From Confluentibacter flavum (lineage in GTDB: Bacteria > Bacteroidota > Bacteroidia > Flavobacteriales > Flavobacteriaceae): 64,000 bases of DNA. Location of the stretch: contig NZ_PJEO01000034.1 of NCBI RefSeq assembly GCF_002843175.1, positions 1-64,000 of the forward strand, written 5' to 3'. The stretch's first letter is position 1; each line of letters opens with the position of its first letter. Below, piece by piece: positions 17,182 to 28,455 of this stretch. The notes beneath the pieces were generated by a model. The model saw only the letters and a program-made list of their open reading frames with translations, ran no database searches and was not told where the DNA came from. Made by a program: the position numbers and the translations under genes.

Positions 17182-19490
17182 TGAATCAAGATTATATAAA
17201 ACCAGATCATTGGTCAATTATAGAAGAAGGGTTTGATGCATCTCGCGTTAAGTCTTCTGAGAGTTTATTTAGTATTGGCAATGGTGCCATGGGGCAACGT
17301 GCAAATTTTGAAGAGCAGTATTCTGGTCATACCTTTCAAGGGAGTTACATAGCAGGCGTTTATTACCCAGACAAAACCAGAGTGGGGTGGTGGAAAAATG
17401 GCTATCCAGAATATTTTGCCAAGGTACTTAATGCCCCAAGTTGGATTGGGATTGATGTTATTGTAAATGGCGAGCCACTCGATTTATATATGTGTAAAAA
17501 AGTAGAAGACTTTAAGAGGGAACTTAACATGAAAGAAGGTTGGTTGTCAAGAAGTTTTAACGCAACACTTCAAAATAATACGATAATTCATGTTGAAGCA
17601 AAACGCTTTTTAAGTTTAGAATTTGACGAACTTGGGGCTATTCAATACCGTGTGAAACCTATAAATATAGATGCAGAAATTATATTTCAGCCTTATTTAA
17701 GTAGTGGCATTAGCAATAAAGACACGAATTGGGATGATAAGTTTTGGGATACCTTACACGTAAAACACGAAAATCAACAAGCCTTTATTCAGGCAAAAAC
17801 CATGAAGACAGATTTTCATACCTGTACATTTATGGAATCTCAATTATTTTTAAACGAAAAAGAAGTTGTTTTACTGCCAAGTGTTAAAACCACCGAAACA
17901 TCCATTTCTTTTAGTTTTAAACAGCAAGTAAAAGCAAATGAAACAGTTGCCATTCATAAGTTTGGTGGTTATACAGTAGATAGAAACCACGAAAAAGAGG
18001 AATTAATTTCAGCAGCAAAAAACGTATTAAAAACCGCTGTGAATTTAGGTTTTAACGCCTTGTTAGAAACCCAAAAACAGGCTTGGGCAAACATTTGGGA
18101 CATGGCCGATATAACCATTCAAGACGATGTAAAAGCACAACAAGGCATCCGTTTTAATATTTTTCAATTAAATCAAACCTATTTAGGTAAAGATTCGCGT
18201 TTAAATATAGGGCCTAAAGGTTTTACAGGTGAAAAATATGGGGGCAGTACCTATTGGGATACCGAAGCCTATTGCATCCCGTTTTACATGGCAACAAAAA
18301 ATCAGCAAGTGGCAAAAAACCTATTGGAATACCGCTATAATCATTTAGAAAAAGCCATTGAAAATGCCCAAAAGTTAGGTTTTAAAAACGGAGCAGCTTT
18401 ATACCCAATGGTAACCATGAATGGTGAAGAATGCCATAACGAATGGGAAATTACGTTTGAAGAAATACATAGAAATGGTGCCATTGCTTTTGCTATTTAT
18501 AATTACCACCGCTATACGGGAGATTATAGTTATATACCAGAAAAAGGCTTAGAGGTTTTAATAGGGATTGCTCGTTTTTGGCAACAACGTGCTACATTTT
18601 CAACAGACAAAAACCAGTATGTTATTTTAGGTGTTACGGGACCTAATGAATATGAAAACAACGTCAACAATAATTTTTATACCAATTATTTAGCACAGTG
18701 GTGTATTTATTATGCTTTAGAAAATATTAGTAAGATTGAAGCAGATTATCTTCCAGATTATACCCGAATAATGAGTAAGGTCCACTTATCTGAAAGTGAA
18801 TTAATAGATTGGAAAGCAGTTGCAGAGAATATGTATTTTCCATATTCTGAAAAGCATCAAGTCTATTTACAGCAAGATGGTTTTTTAGATAAAGAATTAA
18901 TTACGGTGACCGATTTAGATAAATCGCATCGTCCCATCAATCAAAAATGGAGTTGGGATAGAATCTTGCGCTCGCCTTATATAAAACAAGCCGATACCTT
19001 ACAGGGATTATATTTTTTTGAAGAACATTTTTCTATAGAAGAATTAGAACGTCATTTCGATTTTTATGAACCATTTACAGTTCACGAAAGTTCGTTATCG
19101 CCTTGTGTACACAGTATACAAGCTGCGAAGTTAGATAGAATGGAACAGGCTTATACCTTTTATTTAAGAACATCGCGTTTAGATTTAGACGATTATAACC
19201 ACGAAGTTCACGAAGGACTACACACAACGTCTATGGCTGGAACTTGGATGAGTATTGTAGAAGGTTTTGGAGGTATGCGTGTTAAAAATAACACGTTGTC
19301 ATTTACACCAAAAATACCAAAACAATGGGAAGGGTATTCGTTCAAAGTGAATTTTAGAAACCATATTTTGAAGGTAAGTGTTAATCAAAATCAAACAAAT
19401 TTTGAATTAATAAGCGGTGATGTACTAGAAATTTTAGTGAACAATAAGTCTCTAGTGCTCCAAAAGAAACAATTGCAAACATTAAATTAA
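17181..19490 (+). CDS. GH65 maltose phosphorylase (family 65 glycosidase)
   Basis: A 769-residue cytoplasmic enzyme that splits maltose with phosphate into glucose and beta-glucose-1-phosphate. It has the GH65 N-terminal beta-sandwich (about 1-270), a linker, the (alpha/alpha)6 barrel (about 310-690) and a small C-terminal beta-domain. E421 in CHNEWEITFEEIHRNG sits where the GH65 general acid is found. No signal peptide is seen. It is coupled to pgmB by a 1-nt overlap. Kojibiose or trehalose phosphorylase activity cannot be excluded, but the amylolytic context favours maltose. Confidence 0.92.
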   Translation: MNQDYIKPDHWSIIEEGFDASRVKSSESLFSIGNGAMGQRANFEEQYSGHTFQGSYIAGVYYPDKTRVGWWKNGYPEYFAKVLNAPSWIGIDVIVNGEPLDLYMCKKVEDFKRELNMKEGWLSRSFNATLQNNTIIHVEAKRFLSLEFDELGAIQYRVKPINIDAEIIFQPYLSSGISNKDTNWDDKFWDTLHVKHENQQAFIQAKTMKTDFHTCTFMESQLFLNEKEVVLLPSVKTTETSISFSFKQQVKANETVAIHKFGGYTVDRNHEKEELISAAKNVLKTAVNLGFNALLETQKQAWANIWDMADITIQDDVKAQQGIRFNIFQLNQTYLGKDSRLNIGPKGFTGEKYGGSTYWDTEAYCIPFYMATKNQQVAKNLLEYRYNHLEKAIENAQKLGFKNGAALYPMVTMNGEECHNEWEITFEEIHRNGAIAFAIYNYHRYTGDYSYIPEKGLEVLIGIARFWQQRATFSTDKNQYVILGVTGPNEYENNVNNNFYTNYLAQWCIYYALENISKIEADYLPDYTRIMSKVHLSESELIDWKAVAENMYFPYSEKHQVYLQQDGFLDKELITVTDLDKSHRPINQKWSWDRILRSPYIKQADTLQGLYFFEEHFSIEELERHFDFYEPFTVHESSLSPCVHSIQAAKLDRMEQAYTFYLRTSRLDLDDYNHEVHEGLHTTSMAGTWMSIVEGFGGMRVKNNTLSFTPKIPKQWEGYSFKVNFRNHILKVSVNQNQTNFELISGDVLEILVNNKSLVLQKKQLQTLN

Positions 19491-19524
19491 TGTATTGTTT
19501 AGTACGTATAATTTTAAAAATTAA

Positions 19525-21642
<2,118 letters not shown>

Positions 21643-21663
21643 TGAAATTAAAAAAATAGACTT

Positions 21664-23580
21664 ATGAATTACCATCTAAAAAAGAAACAAAGAGGTAAGC
21701 AATTAATTTTTATTGTTTTAATATTTCTATTTATGGGCATGTTAGGACATGCTCAATTAGAACGGGTTGAGCCATTAAATTGGTGGGTGGGTTTTAACAA
21801 TCCTCAATTGCAATTGTTGGTAAAACACCCAAATATTTCTGAAGCTATGCCTAGTATATTGTATAAAGGCGTTACTGTTAAAAAAGTTCATAAAGCCGAT
21901 AGTCCTAATTATTTATTTATCGATTTAGAAATAGATAAAACGACTAAAGCAGGAACATTTGATATCGTATTTAAGTTTAAAAATGGCAATGAAATAAAAC
22001 AGCCATACCAATTTAAAGCAAGACCAAAATCCGCAGAAAATTATGTAGGATTTAATAGTTCGGATGCTATTTATTTGATTACACCCGATAGGTTTGCAAA
22101 TGGAGACGCATCTAATGATGTAAACCAAGATTTACTGGAAAAAACTATCGACAGAACCAACGATTATGCACGACATGGAGGTGACATAAAAGGAATTACA
22201 AATCATTTAAATTATATTGAAGATTTGGGATTTACGGCTATTTGGCCCTGTCCATTATTAACTAATGATATGCCTCAAAGCTCGTATCATGGTTATGCCA
22301 TGACTGATTTTTATGAAATAGACCCACGTTTTGGAACTCTAACGGAATACATAGAATTATCTCATGCTGCACAAAAAAAAGGGATTAAATTAATTATGGA
22401 TCAAGTGGCAAATCATTGTGGCTTGGAACACTGGTGGATGAAAGATTTACCTTTTAAAGATTGGGTAAATTATCAAAAAAACTATGAAGACAATAAAGCT
22501 AATTGGAATGATAAAGTAACCATTACTTCTAATCACAGGAGAACCACAAACCAAGATAGATACGCTTCAAAAAATGACCATGAAGAAATGGTTAATGGTT
22601 GGTTTGTTCCTGGAATGCCCGATTTAAACCAACGTAATCCGTTTATGGCAAAATACATCATTCAAAATAGTATTTGGTGGATTGAAATTGCTGGTTTAGG
22701 TGGTATTCGTCAAGATACCTATCCATATCCAGATAAAGATTTTATGAGCCAATGGGCAGGAGCTATTATGAACGAATATCCAAAATTTAGTATAGTAGGA
22801 GAAGAATGGAGCACAAATCCTCTACTTATTGGTTATTGGCAAAAGGATGCTAATAACAAAGACGGGTATCAGTCCAATTTGAAATCGCCTATGGATTTTG
22901 CCATGCAAAACCAAATAGTGAATGGGTTGAATGAAAGGGAAAGTTGGGATACCGGCTTAGTTAAAATGTATGACGGGTTGGCAAACGACTTTCATTATAC
23001 AGCTCCTAAAGACATTATGATTTTTCCAGATAACCATGATATGAGTCGTATTTTTACCCAATTGAAAGAAGATGTAGTTAATACCAAAATGGCACTGGCA
23101 TACATCTTAACATTGCCTAGAATTCCACAAATATATTACGGCACTGAAATTTTAATGAACGATACCGCAAAACCAGGAGATCATGGTTTAATACGTACCG
23201 ATTTTCCTGGAGGTTGGGAAGGGGATGACGCAAATGCGTTTACAGGTGAAGGCTTAAACGAAGCCCAAAAAGATATGCAATCCTTTGTAAAAAAAGTGTT
23301 GAACTATCGCAAAACCAGCAAAGCCATTCATGAAGGGAAAACCATTCATTTTGCACCAAAAGAAGGTGTTTATGTACTGTTTCGAATGGCAGAAAACGAA
23401 ACGGTAGTTCATATCATTAATAAAAATGAAACACCAATTAAATTGGATTTAAAAAGATTTGAAGAAGTTGGTTTAGGAGGAAAAATGGTGAAAAATATTA
23501 TTAGTAGCGAACAATTTATTTGGGAAGATAGTATAGCTATAAACAGTAAAGGAAGTATTTTGTTAACAACAAAAAAATAA
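21664..23580 (+). CDS. GH13 cyclomaltodextrinase/neopullulanase-like enzyme, SusA-like
   Basis: A 638-residue exported, probably periplasmic, alpha-glucan hydrolase. It has a membrane-spanning signal segment (about 12-31), an N-terminal cyclomaltodextrinase-type domain (about 32-120, LERVEPLNWWVGFNNP), a GH13 barrel and a C-terminal beta-domain. The catalytic triad is D351 (IRQDTYPY), E380 (VGEEWSTNP) and D456 (PDNHDM). The preceding gene ends 21 nt upstream. It would cut imported oligosaccharides or cyclodextrins to pieces that the GH97 enzyme finishes. Confidence 0.9.
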   Translation: MNYHLKKKQRGKQLIFIVLIFLFMGMLGHAQLERVEPLNWWVGFNNPQLQLLVKHPNISEAMPSILYKGVTVKKVHKADSPNYLFIDLEIDKTTKAGTFDIVFKFKNGNEIKQPYQFKARPKSAENYVGFNSSDAIYLITPDRFANGDASNDVNQDLLEKTIDRTNDYARHGGDIKGITNHLNYIEDLGFTAIWPCPLLTNDMPQSSYHGYAMTDFYEIDPRFGTLTEYIELSHAAQKKGIKLIMDQVANHCGLEHWWMKDLPFKDWVNYQKNYEDNKANWNDKVTITSNHRRTTNQDRYASKNDHEEMVNGWFVPGMPDLNQRNPFMAKYIIQNSIWWIEIAGLGGIRQDTYPYPDKDFMSQWAGAIMNEYPKFSIVGEEWSTNPLLIGYWQKDANNKDGYQSNLKSPMDFAMQNQIVNGLNERESWDTGLVKMYDGLANDFHYTAPKDIMIFPDNHDMSRIFTQLKEDVVNTKMALAYILTLPRIPQIYYGTEILMNDTAKPGDHGLIRTDFPGGWEGDDANAFTGEGLNEAQKDMQSFVKKVLNYRKTSKAIHEGKTIHFAPKEGVYVLFRMAENETVVHIINKNETPIKLDLKRFEEVGLGGKMVKNIISSEQFIWEDSIAINSKGSILLTTKK

Positions 23581-23585
23581 AAGTT

Positions 23586-25025
23586 ATGATGAAAAAAATA
23601 ATATCGCTGGTTCTTATTATAGGATTCGTTTTCTATTCATGTAAAAATGAACAAAAAACTGAAGAAAAAAGAATTCCAACAGTTACAGAAATTGCTCCAG
23701 TATCTCCCGAGATGATGAAAAATGCTGTTATTTATGAAGCAAATATTCGTCAGTATTCACCAGAAGGCACATTTAATGCTTTTGCTAAAGACATCCCGGT
23801 ACTAAAAGAATTAGGTGTCAAAATAATTTGGTTAATGCCCATAAATCCCATTTCTAAGATTAAAAGAAAAGCTACAGGAGACAAATTTACATCAGAGATT
23901 GAAGACGAAAATGAACGTAAAAAATACTTAGGAAGTTACTATTCAGTATCCGATTATAAAGCAATAAATCCAGAGTTTGGCACGCTTGAAGATTTTAAAA
24001 ATTTAATCAATAAAGCGCACGAAAACGGCATATATGTTATAGTAGATTGGGTACCAAATCATACAGGTTGGGATCACCCTTGGATAACTGCGCATCCTGA
24101 TTATTACACGCAAAATGACAGAGGAGACATTATCGATCCGATAAATCCAGATACGGGCGAATCTTGGGGTTGGACCGATACCGCTGATTTGAATTATGAT
24201 AATATGAACATGCGCAAAGACATGATTTCAGACTTAACTTATTGGGTAAAAGAAGCCAATATAGATGGCTACAGAATGGATGTTGCTCATAAAGTTCCTG
24301 TTGATTTTTTTGAAACAGTATCCACCGAGTTAAAAAAAATAAAACCAGTATTTATGCTGGCAGAAGCGGAACAGCCCGATTTATTAATTAACGCTTTCGA
24401 TATGCAATACGGTTGGGAAGCACATCATATTTTTAATAAAATTTCTAAAGGAGAAATGACCGTTAAAGATTTTGATGACTATATGGTTAAAATCGATACT
24501 ACCTTACAAGATGATGATATTAATATGAATTTTGTGACCAACCATGATGAAAACTCATGGAATGGCACATTAAAAGAACGTATGCCAGACAACAAAAACA
24601 TATTTACAGCACTAACTTACATGATGCCAGGAATGCCATTAATTTATTCTGGACAAGAATATGATTTAAACCATAGATTAAAGTTTTTTGAAAAAGATTC
24701 CATTCCAAAAACAAAAGGAAACTATTTTGAATTATTAAAAAAACTGGGGCAACTTAAAAACTCAAATCCAGCTTTAAATGGAGGCAAAGTAGCAGCCCTT
24801 TATGAACGGATTGATACAAAAAACGACCAAGTTTTAATGTTTGAAAGAAGTAAAGGAGAAAATAAGGTGATATTTATTGGTAATTTTTCCAATAACGAAC
24901 AAACTGTAAAAGACATTGGTTTGGGTAAAATGCTAGATTATATTGCCGCCAAGAACTTAGAATTTAATAAAAAAGACATTGTTTTAGCACCTTGGGAATA
25001 TAGAATATTGATTAGACAGGAGTAA
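23586..25025 (+). CDS. GH13 alpha-amylase-family lipoprotein
   Basis: A 479-residue lipoprotein (lipobox FYSC, C19) with a GH13 barrel starting near residue 45. The triad is D232 (YRMDVAH), E260 (LAEAEQPD) and D321 (TNHDENSW). A short C-terminal beta-domain follows. The missing N-terminal carbohydrate module and the lipid anchor suggest a membrane-bound oligosaccharide hydrolase. It starts 5 nt after the upstream GH13 gene and is the last gene of the operon before a strong terminator. A glucosyltransferase activity of related GH13 lipoproteins cannot be excluded. Confidence 0.88.
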   Translation: MMKKIISLVLIIGFVFYSCKNEQKTEEKRIPTVTEIAPVSPEMMKNAVIYEANIRQYSPEGTFNAFAKDIPVLKELGVKIIWLMPINPISKIKRKATGDKFTSEIEDENERKKYLGSYYSVSDYKAINPEFGTLEDFKNLINKAHENGIYVIVDWVPNHTGWDHPWITAHPDYYTQNDRGDIIDPINPDTGESWGWTDTADLNYDNMNMRKDMISDLTYWVKEANIDGYRMDVAHKVPVDFFETVSTELKKIKPVFMLAEAEQPDLLINAFDMQYGWEAHHIFNKISKGEMTVKDFDDYMVKIDTTLQDDDINMNFVTNHDENSWNGTLKERMPDNKNIFTALTYMMPGMPLIYSGQEYDLNHRLKFFEKDSIPKTKGNYFELLKKLGQLKNSNPALNGGKVAALYERIDTKNDQVLMFERSKGENKVIFIGNFSNNEQTVKDIGLGKMLDYIAAKNLEFNKKDIVLAPWEYRILIRQE

Positions 25026-25044
25026 TTATTGATTATTAACAAAC

Positions 25045-25074
25045 AAAAAAAGCTTCTAAAATAGAAGCTTTTTT
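25045..25074. terminator. Bidirectional intrinsic terminator
   Basis: Perfect inverted repeat AAAAAAAGCTTCTA, 3-nt loop, TAGAAGCTTTTTT between the convergent GH13 gene and the gene at 25091. The A/T runs on both sides let it work in both directions. It ends the starch operon. Confidence 0.9.
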
Positions 25075-25090
25075 ATCAACCAATGAAGTC

Positions 25091-25549
25091 CTAGAACAAA
25101 CCTAGCCTAACACTTGGCGTATTAACTCTAACATTTGTGCCCATCGTAGTTCTGTGTCTTGGATATCTTTCATAATAGTAACCTTGATATCCATAGTAGT
25201 AGAAAGAGGCATGATGATAGTAATAATCACTATGATGACAATGATGGTTACAATGCTCATAATGGTTAGCGTAAGCCGCTTTTTTACGTTTCATGTAGGC
25301 TTTGTAAGCTTTTTTGTCCTTTCGTTTTAAATCGTTTTCATAGTTTTTTTGTTCTTCCCAAAACTTTTCTTCTTCAGCTTTGTTTTTTGAACTAAATCCT
25401 TGTTCATATTTTGCATCTTCTTCAGCTCTTTCTTGATAATATGATTTTTTATCAACGGTTGCTTCATTTGAGATGTCATTATCTTGGGCATTTGTTATAA
25501 ACGAAAAACTTAATACGATAACAAATACCATTGTTTTTATTAGTTTCAT
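25091..25549 (-). CDS. Secreted His/Tyr-rich hypothetical protein
   Basis: A 152-residue protein of unknown function. It has a clean signal peptide (cleavage near NAQ, residue 22), a charged helical middle (about 30-90) rich in Lys and Glu, then a segment about 95-130 very rich in His and Tyr (NHYEHCNHHCHHSDYYYHH) that could bind metal ions. It has its own copy of the 29-nt motif GTAGGGTAAA-N11-GTGTCTTA ending 28 nt before its start, so it is a candidate target of the ECF sigma factor encoded at 28456. Confidence 0.7.
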   Translation of the reverse strand: MKLIKTMVFVIVLSFSFITNAQDNDISNEATVDKKSYYQERAEEDAKYEQGFSSKNKAEEEKFWEEQKNYENDLKRKDKKAYKAYMKRKKAAYANHYEHCNHHCHHSDYYYHHASFYYYGYQGYYYERYPRHRTTMGTNVRVNTPSVRLGLF

Positions 25550-25577
25550 AATTTTAATTTTTAATGGTTTTCAATAT

Positions 25578-25606
25578 TAAGACACTTTAAATGCATTTTA
25601 CCCTAC
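25578..25606 (-). promoter_or_regulatory. ECF-type promoter motif, copy 1
   Basis: On the minus strand it reads GTAGGGTAAA, 11 nt, GTGTCTTA (29 nt in all). Copies 2-4 (28224-28252, 28388-28416, 29198-29226) have the same two boxes and exactly the same spacing. It precedes the His/Tyr-rich secreted protein gene. Confidence 0.7.
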
Positions 25607-25634
25607 CTGTTTTTAGGATTTATTTAAGTTTTTT

Positions 25635-26213
25635 CTAAAAATCAAATCCTAGAGAAAATTGCCAAACCCTGTTTTTAGGATGGCCTTCATCATAAACATT
25701 TCCTAGACCTAAGTGGTAACGAACTCCTAAACTTACCCCAGAGTCTGTTTTAAATCCAGCACCTAAATTAAGGCCCCAATCAAAGTTATCTGGTTCAAAT
25801 TCTTGCGATGTATCAAACAGATTAAAGTTACTGTCAAATTCTTCTTTATGTGAAATAGCCAATCCAACTTGTGGGCCAACTTCTAAGAAGACGTTTTCAT
25901 CTGGATATAATTTTAGTAATAATGGTAAGTTTATGTAATCAATCTTTTGCGTGAAGGTTCCACTGTCATCCCTTAATTCATAACCTTGTAGCGAGTATAA
26001 AAGTTCGATTTGGAATGATGTGCTTTCCGATATGAATGATTCGCCATAAAAACCGATATGAAATCCGTGTCTTTGTCCGGTTTCCGTATCTCCATCAAAA
26101 CTTACCGCGGCTAAGTTGTAACCGCCTTTGATACCTGCGTTAGATTGTTCTGTTTGAGCTTGTACTGTTAGCGTTGCGCTTAGTATAAATAAGAATTTTA
26201 AAATCGTTTTCAT
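25635..26213 (-). CDS. Outer-membrane beta-barrel (porin-like) protein
   Basis: A 192-residue exported protein with a signal peptide (to about VQAQ, residue 20) and alternating beta-strands typical of the PF13568-like small barrels (GIKGGYNLA at the mature start, KLYPDENVFLEVGPQVGL in the middle, aromatic C-terminal residue in LGFDF). It probably sits in the outer membrane; the function is unknown. It follows the metalloprotease gene by 30 nt and likely shares its transcript. Confidence 0.8.
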   Translation of the reverse strand: MKTILKFLFILSATLTVQAQTEQSNAGIKGGYNLAAVSFDGDTETGQRHGFHIGFYGESFISESTSFQIELLYSLQGYELRDDSGTFTQKIDYINLPLLLKLYPDENVFLEVGPQVGLAISHKEEFDSNFNLFDTSQEFEPDNFDWGLNLGAGFKTDSGVSLGVRYHLGLGNVYDEGHPKNRVWQFSLGFDF

Positions 26214-26243
26214 TGTCTTATGTTTTTAAAAGTTAAGTAATTT

Positions 26244-27014
26244 TTATTTTCCGCCGTTTGCTTGCAAATCGGCAATGCATTTTGCATCAAGTTGTGGTGC
26301 TGTGCTCGCCCCTACTAAGTTTGATAATCCCGAACCGTTTTCGGCAGCCCAATACATCAAGCAACTTTCAACGTTGCAATGCTTGACATGTTCAGGATCT
26401 TCATGATTTTCAACCATGTTGGAACCTAGGTTTGTCAGGCCGAGTAAATGCCCGAATTCGTGCGTTACTACTGTGGTTTCTAAAACACTTCTATTAGGTT
26501 CAAAAGTACTGTTGCTTAACTCCTGAATGGTTTCTTCAAAAATCACGAATGATGTATTTCTATAAGCCGTTCCTAAAACAGCTCCAGAATTTGTGGTGTT
26601 TTCAGAAGCTCCATCAATAAAAAGAGCCCAAACAGCTATTTGATTATTTATGTTGTACTTAGTTCGGTGGGCATCTTCAATAGCAATAATGTCTTGATTT
26701 GTATAAGATGTTTTTCCTGTGGAGGCAATAGCTCTCGTTTCAACAGTAATACCATTAGGTTTGAAAGTTCTGGCATTTAAAAAAGAAACAAAATTATCAA
26801 TGGTATTTTGAGATGGCTTTAAGCCTTCAACATAAACCAATTCAATAACCAAACTTTTAAAGGTGTTGTCAGATAATAGATCGTGCGAGGAACTTCCAGT
26901 TGCTTTTTGGTTTTCATGTTTATTATTGGTTTCATCAACCGTTTTCAAATCGTCATCTTTTGAACAAGCCGCTAAAACGATTATGATGCAAACTATTTTC
27001 AATATTTTTTTCAT
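26244..27014 (-). CDS. Metzincin-like lipoprotein metalloprotease
   Basis: A 256-residue lipoprotein (lipobox LAAC, C17) with zinc-protease motif HEFGH at 185-189 and a following GLTNLG. The usual third ligand place of the extended HExxHxxGxxH motif is Asn (N195), but a downstream NHEDPEHVKHC...SCLMYW block resembles the Cys/His-rich and Met-turn segments of Bacteroidota membrane metalloproteases, so activity is likely. It is predicted to be anchored in the cell envelope; the substrate is unknown. It lies between a lipoprotein gene and a porin-like gene, all read leftward. Confidence 0.8.
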   Translation of the reverse strand: MKKILKIVCIIIVLAACSKDDDLKTVDETNNKHENQKATGSSSHDLLSDNTFKSLVIELVYVEGLKPSQNTIDNFVSFLNARTFKPNGITVETRAIASTGKTSYTNQDIIAIEDAHRTKYNINNQIAVWALFIDGASENTTNSGAVLGTAYRNTSFVIFEETIQELSNSTFEPNRSVLETTVVTHEFGHLLGLTNLGSNMVENHEDPEHVKHCNVESCLMYWAAENGSGLSNLVGASTAPQLDAKCIADLQANGGK

Positions 27015-27036
27015 GTTATTTTTATTTTAAATATAA

Positions 27037-27062
27037 GCAGCTGTTAGTTTCCCAACAGCTGC
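27037..27062 (-). terminator. Hairpin between the 347-residue lipoprotein gene and the metalloprotease gene
   Basis: Perfect 9-bp stem GCAGCTGTT / AACAGCTGC with an 8-nt loop. A second short stem (GTTGGTT / AACCAAC) lies about 20 nt to its right. Neither is followed by a long U-run, so they may protect RNA ends or cause weak termination. Confidence 0.45.
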
Positions 27063-27113
27063 TCCACCATACAAGTTGGTTACCAAACCAACCTACCAAA
27101 AATTAAATAAATA

Positions 27114-28157
27114 CTAAATTTGGGTCAAAACCAGTGTTACGGCAGCATTAGTTGTACTTTTTAAAGAGATAGATGTGTTACTAAAGCTTGTTACTTCCCA
27201 ATTATGGTTAAGTAAACTAAATGTTGCATTTCCTGAAAAAGTTAAGTCTAAGAATACTTCAGTTTCTGATGTCACTTCATAAGTACCCTCTACAGTACTA
27301 ATCGTTGAGTTTACTGCTGTACATGTTTTGTCGTTTGCGAAATCTATAGTATAGTTTGCATAATCTGTGGCTTTTTCTACGCCAGCATTTACAAAAGATT
27401 GTACTTTAAAAGCGCCATCAACTATAATGGTTTCTAGATTTTTTGCTTCAGCTTCAGCTGTATCTTCAGCTTCTTCAACATCTAAACAATCGCTAATACT
27501 TGCTTGTAAATCTAAATCGCTAGTTATGGAAATAACGGTTTCATTATTTAAGGTTGCCGCAATAGGGTAGTTAATAGCGAACAATTCATTGTTTCCTAAG
27601 TTATTCATGTAAGCATATAATTCTTGCTCTGATTCAATAACTACACTGCCGGTTTGTTCCAGATTTAAGCTATACGTTAAAATAGTGATCGGGAAATCAA
27701 TATCGATACAAGAAATAGCACTCTTTCCTTCATTTTCAACCGTTTCACAAGCATCAATTAATGCATCGTATTCCGCTTGATTGGCAACTTGTACCTCGGT
27801 GTAATTACTCATTTTAACAGTTAAAGGAAATTGTAGTGTAACCACATCATCATCATTAGTAATTTCTCCTAAAATATTTAAAACTAATTGATAATCAGAC
27901 TGTGTTAGTATGGATACTTGCGTACCATTAACATTGGCGACCACAGGAAGTAATATAGATGAACAAGACATGCCGTCTATAAAATCATCAAAACTTCCAT
28001 CATACATACTAGAACGTTCTAGGTTGCTGGCTGTTTGAGAGTTTGCCGCATTCGTGTTTGGGTTTTGTCCGTTCTCACTATCCAATTCGTCTTGACAGGA
28101 TGTGAATGCCAAAAAAGTGACTAATAAAATTGATGTAATACTTTTTAAATTTTTCAT
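27114..28157 (-). CDS. Secreted lipoprotein of unknown function
   Basis: A 347-residue lipoprotein (lipobox FTSC, C21). The middle has two repeats of a roughly 75-residue unit marked by FPLTVKMSNYTEVQV or YPIAATLNNETVISI followed by a conserved Cys near DACE or DCLD; a third related unit lies between them. The C-terminal about 110 residues (FKVQSFVNAG to the end) look like a beta-rich lipocalin-like domain. Two motif copies (28224-28252 and 28388-28416) precede it, so it is a probable target of the adjacent ECF sigma factor. The role is unknown. Confidence 0.7.
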   Translation of the reverse strand: MKNLKSITSILLVTFLAFTSCQDELDSENGQNPNTNAANSQTASNLERSSMYDGSFDDFIDGMSCSSILLPVVANVNGTQVSILTQSDYQLVLNILGEITNDDDVVTLQFPLTVKMSNYTEVQVANQAEYDALIDACETVENEGKSAISCIDIDFPITILTYSLNLEQTGSVVIESEQELYAYMNNLGNNELFAINYPIAATLNNETVISITSDLDLQASISDCLDVEEAEDTAEAEAKNLETIIVDGAFKVQSFVNAGVEKATDYANYTIDFANDKTCTAVNSTISTVEGTYEVTSETEVFLDLTFSGNATFSLLNHNWEVTSFSNTSISLKSTTNAAVTLVLTQI

Positions 28158-28193
28158 GATAATAGTTTTTAGGGTTAATAATTTTTATTCTTT

Positions 28194-28358
28194 TTAATAG
28201 CGATTTTTTACGCTTTCTGTAATTAAGACAACTGGGTTTAAATTTACCCTACCTTTTATTTTAATTACTTTTCTAAATAGACTGAAAACATTAAGTATGG
28301 TGCTAAAACCTTGCTTAATTCTATATCTATCAGTTTTAATAATATGTTTCGTTTTCAT
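28194..28358 (-). CDS. Possible 54-residue basic peptide
   Basis: An open frame beginning MKTKHIIKTDRYRIKQ and ending SVKNRY, rich in Lys and Arg, with no signal peptide or known motif. Its ATG lies 29 nt downstream of ECF-type motif copy 3, nearly the same distance as the 25549 gene from copy 1. Against it: it overlaps motif copy 2, it is short, and no homologue is known to me. It may instead be part of a long leader of the lipoprotein gene. Confidence 0.22.
   Translation of the reverse strand: MKTKHIIKTDRYRIKQGFSTILNVFSLFRKVIKIKGRVNLNPVVLITESVKNRY
28224..28252 (-). promoter_or_regulatory. ECF-type promoter motif, copy 2
   Basis: On the minus strand GTAGGGTAAA, 11 nt, TTGTCTTA. It lies 66 nt before the ATG of the lipoprotein gene at 28157. 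Confidence 0.7.
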
Positions 28359-28387
28359 CTTTTTTTATACTTTGGAATTGTTATTAT

Positions 28388-28416
28388 TAAGACACCTATA
28401 AATAATTTTACCCTAC
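28388..28416 (-). promoter_or_regulatory. ECF-type promoter motif, copy 3
   Basis: On the minus strand GTAGGGTAAA, 11 nt, GTGTCTTA. It points away from the sigma-factor gene, whose start is only 40 nt to the right, and toward the lipoprotein gene and the small open frame at 28194-28358. Confidence 0.65.
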
Positions 28417-28455
28417 TTTTGTAAAGTAAATTAAATTTATAGAAAGTACTAGTTT

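Noticed and set aside
26428-26470. Metalloprotease inactive because the third ligand of HExxHxxGxxH is Asn.
   Set aside because: Related Bacteroidota proteins seem to share the GLxNLG form followed by a Cys/His block and Met-turn, so this looks like a family feature and not a loss.
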